Shown: positions 8,604 to 16,124 of the stretch, piece by piece | Position numbering within the stretch: position 1 is the first letter of the stretch | Layout of the letters: each line of letters begins with the position of its first letter | Source of the DNA: Halomicrobium salinisoli | GTDB lineage: Archaea; Halobacteriota; Halobacteria; Halobacteriales; Haloarculaceae | Assembly (NCBI RefSeq): GCF_020405185.1 | Contig: NZ_CP084463.1 | Coordinates: forward strand, 682,001 to 746,000 | Direction: 5' to 3' | Length of the DNA: 64,000 nt | The notes under the pieces: model-generated | What the model was told of the DNA's origin: nothing | Seen by the model: the letters and a program-made list of their open reading frames with translations, nothing else | Databases searched by the model: none | Position numbers and translations under genes: made by a program

Positions 8604-9365
8604 CTACGAGTAGGTGATGTTGAGTTCGATGACGTTCTGGACCTCCAGCACCTTGTTGGGTAGCTCCTCCCGGAACCGCTCGCCGCGGAGGCGGTTGGTG
8701 GGGCCAGAGACGCTGATGGCGCCGCGGATCTCGTCCTCGTGGTGGACGGGCGCGGCGACGCAGCGGAGCCCGCTCAGGCGCTCCTCGTCGTCGAACGCGA
8801 CGCCCTCCTCCCTGACCCGCTCGAGCTCCGCGAACAGCTCGTCGCGGTCGGTGATCGTGTTCGACGTCGAGGGCGGCATCCCGTGCTCGTCGAGGATCTC
8901 GTGGACGCGGTCCTCGTCGAGGTGCGCCAGGATGGCCTTGCCCAGCCCGGTGGCGTGCATCGGGGCGCGGGTGCCGACGTGGCCCTCCACCTGGACGGCC
9001 ATCTCGCCGCGGGTCCGGTAGAGGTACGAGCCGATCCCGTGTTGCTCGACCAGCAGGTTGGCGAGTTCGCCGGTCTCGGAGGCCAGCCGCTCCAGTTCCG
9101 GCTTGGCCACCTCGAAGATGTCCATCTGGTCGCGGGCGTAGGCGCCGTAGTCCAGAAAGCGGATGCCCACCTGGTATTCCGTTCCCTCCTTGACTACGTA
9201 CTCCTCCTGTTCGAGCGTGCTCAGGTAGTTGTGGACGGAGCTCTTGGGCAGGTCCAGATACTCGGCCAGCTCCGTCACGCCGGCCCCGTCGAGCTCCTTC
9301 AGCGCCTGTACGATGGTGAACGTCGTTTCGACGGATTTCACCGGGTTTCTGGCCTTTGTTCCCAT
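8604..9365 (-). CDS. IclR-family transcriptional regulator, candidate controller of the xylan/xylose genes
   Basis: 253 residues. The N-terminal winged helix is near residues 10-75 (VETTFTIVQALKELDGAGVT, then LDLPKSSVHNYLSTLEQEEYV). The effector domain has the IclR features FLDYG, MHATGLGKAILAHL and CVAAPVHHEDEIRGAISVSGP. IclR proteins bind small catabolic intermediates. Haloferax volcanii uses an IclR-type protein (XacR) to control pentose degradation, so the same role is inferred from the surrounding genes. The gene is leftward and monocistronic. Its promoter (minus-strand TATA about 9389-9398) lies inside a CACCTA/TAGGTG dyad, which suggests autoregulation. Confidence 0.88.
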   Translation of the reverse strand: MGTKARNPVKSVETTFTIVQALKELDGAGVTELAEYLDLPKSSVHNYLSTLEQEEYVVKEGTEYQVGIRFLDYGAYARDQMDIFEVAKPELERLASETGELANLLVEQHGIGSYLYRTRGEMAVQVEGHVGTRAPMHATGLGKAILAHLDEDRVHEILDEHGMPPSTSNTITDRDELFAELERVREEGVAFDDEERLSGLRCVAAPVHHEDEIRGAISVSGPTNRLRGERFREELPNKVLEVQNVIELNITYS

Positions 9366-9378
9366 AGGAATCCCTAGC

Positions 9379-9411
9379 CACCTACCGGAAGATAAGTATT
9401 CGGGATAGGTG
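9379..9411 (-). promoter_or_regulatory. Promoter and candidate operator of the IclR gene
   Basis: The inverted repeat CACCTA (9379-9384) and TAGGTG (9406-9411) brackets a TATA-like stretch on the minus strand, 24-33 bases before the start codon. A dimer bound to this dyad would cover the TATA box. The arms are seen; the binding is inferred. Confidence 0.4.
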
Positions 9412-9535
9412 AACGAGCCGTTTCAGTCACGGCCGACGCGTTCGTCCGGGTGGTACACCGGTGGCTCCGGGCCACTGACGCCGAAAAACGTTCGTCGTGT
9501 TCGGCCGTGCTACTACCGCTCCCGCTGCGGTCCGT

Positions 9536-10396
9536 TCAGACGTCGACGACGCCGTTGGTGAGGGTGCCGACGTCCTCGATTTCGATGGCGACGTCGTCGC
9601 CGGGCTGCATGGTGTAGTCGTCGGGGACGAGCGCGGTGCCGGTCAGGAGGACGGTCAGTTCGGGGAGTTCGTTGTGGCGTTCGAGGTAGGAGACGAGTTC
9701 CTCGCAGCTGTGGACCATATCGCCGGTGTCGGCGCTCTCCTCGTAGAGGACCTCGCCGTCGCGTTCGATGGTCATGGTCATGGTCAGCTCGTGGGGGTCG
9801 TCGATCTCCTCCGTGGAGGCGACGCAGGGGCCGATCGAGCAACTGCGGTCGTAGATCTTGGCCTGCGGGAGGTACAGGGGGTTGTCGCCCTCGATCTCGC
9901 GGCTGCTGACGTCGTTGCCGATGGTGTAGCCGACGATGTCGCCGTCGTAGACGACCACGCCCAGTTCGGGTTCGGGAACGTCCCACTCGGAGTCGCCGCG
10001 GACGCCGACCGCCTCGCCCGGGCCGACCGTCCGGGAGGGCGTCGACTTGAGGAACAGCTCCGGGCGCTCGCTGCGGTAGACCTCCATGTAGAGGTCCGGC
10101 GAGTCGCTCTCCTCCTCGCGAGCTTCTTCGCTAATCTCGTAGGTGACGCCGGCCGCCCACACCTCGGGCGGCTTCGCCGGGGCGCGGACGTCCGCCTCCG
10201 TCAGGTCGACGTCGGGGGCGTCCTCGCGATGGCGCCGCGCGAGGTCGTCGATGGACGTTCCCGCCACGTCGGCGCAGCGAGCCAGCGTCGTGAACGAGTC
10301 GATCCGCTCGTTGGCCGCAGTCAGGTCGAACGCTCCCGCGTCGTCTTCGGCGACGAGATGGACGCTCCTGTCCGTAGCCACTCTGTAATAGCGCAT
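9536..10396 (-). CDS. Fumarylacetoacetate hydrolase-family protein, probable 2-keto-3-deoxy-pentonate dehydratase
   Basis: 286 residues. The FAH fold occupies the C-terminal two thirds, with VWAAGVTYE, EPELGVVVYDGDIVGYTIGND, SSREIEGDNPLYLPQAK, the CSIGPC segment and a terminal IEDVGTLTN. The acidic residues in PEPELG and the later Glu/Asp positions would bind Mg2+. In haloarchaeal pentose breakdown a FAH-family enzyme dehydrates 2-keto-3-deoxyxylonate (or the arabinonate equivalent) to 2-oxoglutarate semialdehyde. The next enzyme (26225-27673) and the preceding one (31065-32297) are both in the window, so that step is assigned. Other FAH hydrolase activities cannot be excluded from sequence alone. 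It starts at the ATG at 10396, close behind a ttaagta element. Confidence 0.8.
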   Translation of the reverse strand: MRYYRVATDRSVHLVAEDDAGAFDLTAANERIDSFTTLARCADVAGTSIDDLARRHREDAPDVDLTEADVRAPAKPPEVWAAGVTYEISEEAREEESDSPDLYMEVYRSERPELFLKSTPSRTVGPGEAVGVRGDSEWDVPEPELGVVVYDGDIVGYTIGNDVSSREIEGDNPLYLPQAKIYDRSCSIGPCVASTEEIDDPHELTMTMTIERDGEVLYEESADTGDMVHSCEELVSYLERHNELPELTVLLTGTALVPDDYTMQPGDDVAIEIEDVGTLTNGVVDV

Positions 10397-10510
10397 GCCA
10401 CTACCTGGCTCGGCTCGGTACTTAACGATACCGCCAGCCGGCCGGTGAAAACCGCGAGACAGATGGAGCGTTCCGGCTGTCGAGACGGCGTCGGCGAGGC
10501 GATCGGTCCG

Positions 10511-11740
10511 CTAGTGGTACAGCGTCAGCGACCCCTCGTCGAGCGCCACCTCGTAGTAGCCCTTCGTGTGCCAGTCGAGCGTCTCGCCGCCCTGCTCGAG
10601 GAACCCGCCGTCGACGGTCACCCGCAGGTGCTGGCCCTCGGGGAACGTCTCGGGCACCTCCCACTCCCAGACCGTCCGGTCCTCGGACTCCTCGGCCGTC
10701 GCGGACTCGAATATCTGCTTGCCCCGCCAGTACGCGCCGACGTTGGCGACCGTGTCGATCCACACGTCGTCGTAGGACTTCGCGTGCTCGACGTTGCTGG
10801 TGATCTCGCCGACGTCGACCGGTGCGTACCACTCCTGGTCGGTCGGCGTGATCGAGTGGAACAGGAAGGTGAGCCACTCCCCGCCCGAGCGCGCGTCGTC
10901 GACGAGCCTGTTGAACGTATCGGCGGTTTCGCCTTCGGAGGCCATGTAGCACGGCAGGTCGTAGGGATCCGCGCCGCCCCTCGGGGCGACGGCTCCCCCG
11001 CCGACCCCGCGGTTCAGGAACAGGCCGTTCGCCTTCGCCGCCTCGGTCCACCCGGACTCGCCGAACGGGGACGCCATCGTCCAGACGCCGTCCTGACCGA
11101 GTTTGTTGGTGATGTACTCCGAGCACTGGCTGAGTTCCGCGTCCATGCTGTCCAGCGGGTCCCCGAAGCTGGGGTTGGTGAGGTCGTTGTGCGGGTGGCT
11201 CACCGTGTGGTTCCCGATCTCGTGGCCGTCGGCGGCGACCTGCTTCCAGTCCTCGGTGGTGCTCCCGGCGGTGACGTTCTTCGAGAGGTAGAACGTCATG
11301 TTGACGCCCGTCTCCTCCAGGGCGCTGTAGTGTCTGACGTGCGAGGGCTGGCTGTCGTCGAACGAGTAGCTGACGGCGCTCTCGAAGCCGGCCCAGTCGA
11401 GGACCCTGAGGTTCCCGGGCTCGCCCGTCGGTCGGGGCACGTCCTCGCCGGTCGGCTCCGGCGGCCGGGCGAGCGGACCGTCGCCGCGTTCGGTCGGCGT
11501 CGCGGTGTCCACGTCGACCTCGGTCTCCGTCGCGGTCGGCGTCTCCGTCTCGGTCGGCGTCGGCGTCTCCGTCGGCGTGTCCGTCGCCGTCGGCGTGTCC
11601 GTCGCCGTATCGGTCGCCGTCGCGTCCGAGGATCCGTCCTCGCTACAGCCCGCGAGCGCCGTGACGCCGGACGCGCCGGCGATCGTCAGGAACGTCCGCC
11701 TGTCAACTGGATTCCGGGAATCGCGGTCCCTGTTTGCCAT
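10511..11740 (-). CDS. Polysaccharide deacetylase (CE4-like), Tat-exported lipoprotein
   Basis: 409 residues. The N-terminus has a twin-arginine region (DRRTFLTIAG) and lipobox (LAGC), giving export in folded form and lipid anchoring. A Thr/Glu/Pro-rich linker of about 60 residues follows, then a NodB-like domain: VSYSFDDSQPSH (motif 1) and GHEIGNHTVSHPHNDL (motif 2, HxxxH for metal). A C-terminal beta-rich segment of about 70 residues could bind sugar. CE4 enzymes remove acetyl groups; next to two GH10 genes, acetylxylan is the best guess. Motif 1 reads FDDS instead of the common FDDG. A TATA-like gttttagt (minus strand, about 11761-11769) supports the start. Confidence 0.85.
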   Translation of the reverse strand: MANRDRDSRNPVDRRTFLTIAGASGVTALAGCSEDGSSDATATDTATDTPTATDTPTETPTPTETETPTATETEVDVDTATPTERGDGPLARPPEPTGEDVPRPTGEPGNLRVLDWAGFESAVSYSFDDSQPSHVRHYSALEETGVNMTFYLSKNVTAGSTTEDWKQVAADGHEIGNHTVSHPHNDLTNPSFGDPLDSMDAELSQCSEYITNKLGQDGVWTMASPFGESGWTEAAKANGLFLNRGVGGGAVAPRGGADPYDLPCYMASEGETADTFNRLVDDARSGGEWLTFLFHSITPTDQEWYAPVDVGEITSNVEHAKSYDDVWIDTVANVGAYWRGKQIFESATAEESEDRTVWEWEVPETFPEGQHLRVTVDGGFLEQGGETLDWHTKGYYEVALDEGSLTLYH

Positions 11741-11863
11741 GTAGTTGTGCTTTCCGTACGGTCACTAAAACTTGCTGCCTGTAACGCCGCTCGAACCGGG
11801 CGATTCGCACGAGCAAGGATCCACGTCGAGGGCGCCCGAAGTGTCCCGAGCGCGTCGCCCCGG

Positions 11864-12832
11864 TCAGTCGCTACCGGACTCGATCCCGGCCTGCTCCATG
11901 AGTCCGCGCATGTAGCCGACGGCGAACAGCCGTCCCATGTCGGTGTAGCCGGCCTGCGCGTCGTCGCGGTGGTCCTCGTCCAGCATCCGCGGCACGTGGT
12001 CGGGACGGATCGGGCCGTCGAAGCCCACCTCGCGGTAGGCCTCCATCGCGGCCAGCATGTCCGTCTGGCCCTCGTCGTGCCACGTCTCGACGAACTCCTC
12101 GGGCGAACCCTCCACGTCGCGGAAGTGGACGAAGTGGATGCGGTCGCCGAACTGCCGGATCGCCGCGGGCACGTCCGCGCCCATCGCCGCGAAGTTCCCC
12201 TGACAGAAGGTGAGCCCGTGGTTCGGGCTGTCGTACAGGTCGAGGATCCGCTGGACGTTCTCGACCGAGTTGACGAGCCGCGGGACGCCCCTGAGGGAGT
12301 CGACCGGCGGGTCGTCGGGGTGGAGCGCGAGGTCAACGCCCGCCTCCTCGGCGGCGGGCACGACCTCCTCCAGGAAGTACTCGAGGTTGTCCCACAGCTC
12401 CGCCTCCGTCACGTCGACGGGGTAGTCAGGGCCGCGCTCGGACTGCTCGTGGTCGTACGCGGTGGTCCTGGTGTCGCCCCGCAGGGGGACCTCGTCGGAC
12501 GTGCGGAGCACGCCGACCGGGTTCTCCGTCCACACCCAGGAGTAGGTGTCGATGCCGACCCGACCCATGTTCCGGAGCAGCTCCTTGACCGTCTCGATCT
12601 CCTCGTCGCGCCCCTCGCGACCGAGGACGGTGGCCGTCATCGGCGGCCGGTCCTCGACCACGTCCAGCGACAGGCCGTGGTCGGCGAAGCGGTTGCGCGC
12701 CCGCAGCAGCGAGTCGTACGTCCACCACTCGTCCTCGCCCCAGAAGCGGACCACGCCGGTCGAGAGGCCGAGCTGTTTCGCCATCGTCCACCGCTGATCG
12801 GGACGCGGCGGCAGCATGAGCGACGTATCCAT
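11864..12832 (-). CDS. uxuA: Mannonate dehydratase
   Basis: 322 residues, slightly shorter than bacterial UxuA. It has the expected TIM-barrel order: VRFWGEDEWWTYDSLLRAR near the N-terminus, DLALHPDDPP, GLTFCQGNFAAMG, IHFVHFRDVEG and GPIRPDHVPRM. The Cys in TFCQGN and the His residues in LHPDD, HFRD and PDHVP match the metal site known for this family. It dehydrates D-mannonate to 2-keto-3-deoxy-D-gluconate and closes the glucuronate branch begun by UxaC. KDG would enter the haloarchaeal Entner-Doudoroff pathway. It is divergent from the exported GH10 gene, with a shared 132-bp spacer. Confidence 0.92.
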   Translation of the reverse strand: MDTSLMLPPRPDQRWTMAKQLGLSTGVVRFWGEDEWWTYDSLLRARNRFADHGLSLDVVEDRPPMTATVLGREGRDEEIETVKELLRNMGRVGIDTYSWVWTENPVGVLRTSDEVPLRGDTRTTAYDHEQSERGPDYPVDVTEAELWDNLEYFLEEVVPAAEEAGVDLALHPDDPPVDSLRGVPRLVNSVENVQRILDLYDSPNHGLTFCQGNFAAMGADVPAAIRQFGDRIHFVHFRDVEGSPEEFVETWHDEGQTDMLAAMEAYREVGFDGPIRPDHVPRMLDEDHRDDAQAGYTDMGRLFAVGYMRGLMEQAGIESGSD

Positions 12833-12964
12833 ACGTCCGAATCGGAAAGCTCCGCCTTAGAGGTTGCGCGACGCGCCGGTTCGCCGTCTCCGGTATCGTG
12901 GTCCGATTCGACCATCATTATTATACCAGATACATCCGAATAAAACACTGGGTTAGAGATTCCA
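12833..12964. promoter_or_regulatory. Divergent promoter region, uxuA and exported GH10
   Basis: The right half is AT-rich (about 12914-12950) with ttattatacc at 12917-12926 and aataaaac at 12940-12947; either could serve the rightward GH10 gene. For uxuA only a weak element (ctctaaggc, minus strand, about 12853-12861) is visible. Confidence 0.4.
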
Positions 12965-15085
12965 ATGTCAGACGATAGTCCAGATATGCAGACGGGGCGA
13001 CGCTCGTTCATGAAGACCGTCGGCGCGTTCGGCGCCGCTGCGAGCGTCGGGTCGGCGGCGACTGGAACGGTCGCCGCTCAGTCGGGGGACAGTTATCGCG
13101 AGACGCTGCAGGCCGAACTCACGGCCTCGGACAGGCAGTCCAGACAGCTCCCGGAGGGGACCTTCGCCTACGGCGATTCGGAGGCCGACGCGATCGACGC
13201 GTTCTCGCTGCAGGGAGACGGTTCTACCACGGAGTTCGAGGTCGATTCCGACCGCGTCTCCTTCACGCAGGCCGAGCGCGTCGACGTGACGGCGGCCGAC
13301 GAGGACGACCCCGGAGCGGTCGCCTACCGCGGCCCGGTCCCCGACGCCGACTTCTCGGAGGGCGACCTGCTGCTCGGCGTCGCCTGGGTCCGGAGCGAGG
13401 ACCACGACGCGCAGGCGCGGGCGGCGTTCCGGTACGGCGACGGCGAGGACTTCGTCGACCGCGGCGCCGACGTCGACCCGACGGGGGAGTGGATGCGCTA
13501 CTTCTTCCCGATCGAGATCGGCTCGGTGCCGGACGGCGACGCCGACCCGGCGCTCGAGCTCCACCTCGGCTACGACGAACAGGTCGTCGAGTTCGGCGGC
13601 GTCGCGCTGCTCGACTACAGCGACACCGACGTCGGGCTCTCGACCCTGCCGCCGTACGACTACGCGGGCCGGGCCGAGGACGCCGAGTGGCGGGAGGCGG
13701 CCCAGGAGCGCATCGAGGAGATCCGGAAGACCGACTTCGAGGTCGAGGTTCGCAACCCCGGCGGCCAGCCGATGGAGGACGCGAACGTCTCCGTCTCGAT
13801 GCTCGATCACGCGTTCGACTTCGGTAGCGCCGTCTCCGTCGAGCACGTCGTGGGCGACAGCGACGACGACGAGACCTACCGGCAGACGTTCCTCGAGCAC
13901 TTCAACAAGGCCGTCGTCGAGAACGCGCTGAAGTACCCCGCCTGGGAGGGCGAGTGGGACATCCGCAAGGAGGACACGCGCGCCACGCTCGACTGGCTGA
14001 ACGAGCACGACATCCCCACCCGCGGCCACTACCTGCTGTGGGAGCAAGACCAGACCGACGGCGGCGGCGGCATGCACGTCGACCCCGACCTCTCGGCCGA
14101 CGAGAAGCGGGAGGTCATCGCCGAGAAGATCGCGAACCACGCCGCGGAGTTCGAGGGCGACATCGCCGAGTGGGACATGCACAACCACCCGGTCTGGCAG
14201 TCCAACTACCGCGACGACGAGGACCTCGGCTGGGACGCCATCGACGAGTGGTGGTCTGTCGCAGACGAGAACACGGACGTCGAGCTACACACCAACGAGA
14301 TGGGCGCCATCGGCGGCCAGTGGCAGCGCAGTGCCTACTCCGACTACATCGCCCACCTCGTCGAGAACGACTACCCCATCGACGCGATCGGGTTCATGGG
14401 CCACCACCAGCAGCGGTGGGGCCAGCTGCTCGACATCGAGGACATGATCGCCGGGTACGACGAGTTCGCACAGTACGACCTCCCGATGATCGTCACGGAG
14501 TTCGACATCGAGATCTTCGACCGCCGGAACGCCCAGGACGTGGCGGTCCAGCGGGACTACCTCCGCGACTTCCTGACGGTGGCGTTCAGCAGGGAACTCG
14601 TCGAGAGCGTCATGTCGTGGGGCTTCTGGGAAGACGACCACTGGCGGCCGACCGGCGCCTACTACGACTCCGACTGGACGCTCCGGGAGCACGGCGAGGA
14701 GTTCCTCGAGCTGATCTACGACGAGTGGTGGACCGACGAGCTCGGCCGGACCGACGGGGACGGCGTCTACGCGACCCGCGGCTTCAAGGGCGACTACGAG
14801 ATCACCGCCGAGAAGGGGAACCTCTCCGGCGAGACGACCGTCACGATCGACGACGACACCGACACGGTGGTCGTCGAGCTCGTGCCGCCCGGCAAGCAGA
14901 AGGACGACAAGGGCGGCAACGGTAACGGCAAGGGCAAAGACAAGGGCGGAAACCCGTGGAGCCAGGAGGGCGACGGCTTCCCGGACGGGAGCGACGAGGA
15001 GCTGTTCAACGAGACCGAGGGCGACTTCTTCGACGAGACCGACGGCAGCTTCTGGAACGAGAGCGAGACCGGCGTCGGCAACTAG
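12965..15085 (+). CDS. Exported GH10-family xylanase-like protein with a substituted acid/base residue
   Basis: 706 residues. A Tat signal (GRRSFMKTVGAFG, ending near AAQSG at about 40) is followed by a beta-rich carbohydrate-binding-like region of about 40-250. A GH10 barrel spans about 265-600 and includes NKAVVENALKYPAWEG, RGHYLLWEQ, WDMHNHP, ELHTNEMGA and MIVTEFDIEI, followed by a beta domain and a low-complexity Gly/Lys/Asp/Glu tail. The nucleophile is Glu512. The acid/base Glu, normally in a DVxNE motif, is His408 here (N407-H408). It may cleave by a modified mechanism, have altered specificity or mainly bind xylan. The location beside uxuA and deacetylase genes supports a xylan role. 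The start is the ATG at 12965, 30 codons before the Tat hydrophobic core. Confidence 0.85.
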   Translation: MSDDSPDMQTGRRSFMKTVGAFGAAASVGSAATGTVAAQSGDSYRETLQAELTASDRQSRQLPEGTFAYGDSEADAIDAFSLQGDGSTTEFEVDSDRVSFTQAERVDVTAADEDDPGAVAYRGPVPDADFSEGDLLLGVAWVRSEDHDAQARAAFRYGDGEDFVDRGADVDPTGEWMRYFFPIEIGSVPDGDADPALELHLGYDEQVVEFGGVALLDYSDTDVGLSTLPPYDYAGRAEDAEWREAAQERIEEIRKTDFEVEVRNPGGQPMEDANVSVSMLDHAFDFGSAVSVEHVVGDSDDDETYRQTFLEHFNKAVVENALKYPAWEGEWDIRKEDTRATLDWLNEHDIPTRGHYLLWEQDQTDGGGGMHVDPDLSADEKREVIAEKIANHAAEFEGDIAEWDMHNHPVWQSNYRDDEDLGWDAIDEWWSVADENTDVELHTNEMGAIGGQWQRSAYSDYIAHLVENDYPIDAIGFMGHHQQRWGQLLDIEDMIAGYDEFAQYDLPMIVTEFDIEIFDRRNAQDVAVQRDYLRDFLTVAFSRELVESVMSWGFWEDDHWRPTGAYYDSDWTLREHGEEFLELIYDEWWTDELGRTDGDGVYATRGFKGDYEITAEKGNLSGETTVTIDDDTDTVVVELVPPGKQKDDKGGNGNGKGKDKGGNPWSQEGDGFPDGSDEELFNETEGDFFDETDGSFWNESETGVGN

Positions 15086-15145
15086 ACCGGCCAGCGCACT
15101 CGGTTTCCGTTCTCTCTTCGACCACCCCTCTCGACGGGGTCGACG

Positions 15146-15601
15146 TCACTCCATCTTGACGGTGACGTAGCCGCGGAAGTTCAGGATGAGCCGCTGGGTC
15201 TCGTCGCCGAAGACGGCCTTGCCGGTGGGGGACCGCTGGCTGCCGAGGGTGAACACGTGGCCGCACTCGTGGTCCTCGGCGACCTCGATCACGCGCTCGG
15301 ACGCCATCTCCTCCACGCGGTCGGCGACGACCGACCACTCCACGTCGAACCCCTCGAGCGCCTCGTCGGCCAGCCCTTCGGCGTACTGCCGGGCGATGCC
15401 CATCGCCTCCTCGTCGCTGTAGTCCTTGTTCTCGACGCGGCCGATCTCGTCGAGCGCCGAGACCACGTCGCCGAACTCCGACTCGGTCAGCGGGACGTAC
15501 AGCACGAGATCGGCGTCGGCGCCGGACGCGTAGGCGCCGGCCTCCCGGAGCAGTTCAGCGCTGTCCTCGCGGTCGTCGAGCACGACGAGTGCGTCGTCCA
15601 T
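15146..15601 (-). CDS. Universal stress protein-like (UspA fold) protein
   Basis: 151 residues. The N-terminal strand MDDALVVLDDREDSAELLREAGAYA and the later HVFTLGSQRSPTGKAVFGDETQRLILNFRGYVTV follow the Usp pattern. GSQRSPTGKAVFGDETQ corresponds to the G-2x-G-9x-G(S/T) nucleotide loop in modified form. Function in haloarchaea is generally unassigned; cytosolic nucleotide binding is likely. It lies leftward next to the hypothetical gene at 15673 and downstream (on its own strand) of the transporter genes, so co-transcription is possible. Confidence 0.75.
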   Translation of the reverse strand: MDDALVVLDDREDSAELLREAGAYASGADADLVLYVPLTESEFGDVVSALDEIGRVENKDYSDEEAMGIARQYAEGLADEALEGFDVEWSVVADRVEEMASERVIEVAEDHECGHVFTLGSQRSPTGKAVFGDETQRLILNFRGYVTVKME

Positions 15602-15672
15602 AGAATCCGCCACGACGTCGTCCGATATAATTCCTCTCCTCCCGACGCGGGACGGTAGCGCGGGTCGACCGG

Positions 15673-16032
15673 CTACTGCGCGTCGGTGTCTCCCTGTTGC
15701 TCGAGGATGTCGACGAACTGGTCCGCGAACTTCACCGTCCGGGTCGGGAGCCCGTACCGGTCCTCCCCCATGTCGTACTCCCGGAGCTCCGAGACGAACT
15801 CCGGCGTGTGGTTCAGCCGCGTCACCGCGTCGCGGACGTCGATCTCCAGCGTCCCGTCGTCGGTGTCGAGCCACGGCTGCTTGCGCTGCTTCTGGTCGTA
15901 CTCGATGGCGTGCGTGTCGCCGCCGACGGCGGCCACCACGTCGTCGATCGGTCCGACCTCCAGCCGGTCGTCGACGTCGTCGGCGACCAGGACGAGCGTC
16001 CCGTCCTCGCAGGCCGGCTCGTAGCGTGTCAT
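15673..16032 (-). CDS. Conserved-looking hypothetical protein, 119 residues
   Basis: Not recognised. It is a small acidic soluble protein with no signal or membrane segment and no Cys pair. The N-terminus alternates strand-like and acidic segments (GTLVLVADDVDDRLEVG), and a Gln/Lys-rich basic patch (YDQKQRKQPW) is unusual for this proteome. The C-terminal half looks helical (FVSELREYDMGED, KFADQFVDILEQQ). Codon use and amino acid bias match real genes here. It sits between the transporter ATPase gene and the Usp-like gene, all leftward. Confidence 0.6.
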   Translation of the reverse strand: MTRYEPACEDGTLVLVADDVDDRLEVGPIDDVVAAVGGDTHAIEYDQKQRKQPWLDTDDGTLEIDVRDAVTRLNHTPEFVSELREYDMGEDRYGLPTRTVKFADQFVDILEQQGDTDAQ

Positions 16033-16124
16033 CGGTCCGGAGTACCCGCTCGCGGCGTAATAGTGTTTTCGCTGGCGGGGAAAAAACGGGTGCCGCGTCG
16101 ATCGCGGGCGGCGCCGAGGGACCG

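Noticed and set aside
9497..12943. A rightward 1148-codon open frame
   Set aside because: It is opposite to the FAH, deacetylase and uxuA genes, which have strong motifs. The frame is Val/Arg/Asp-rich antisense composition without domains.
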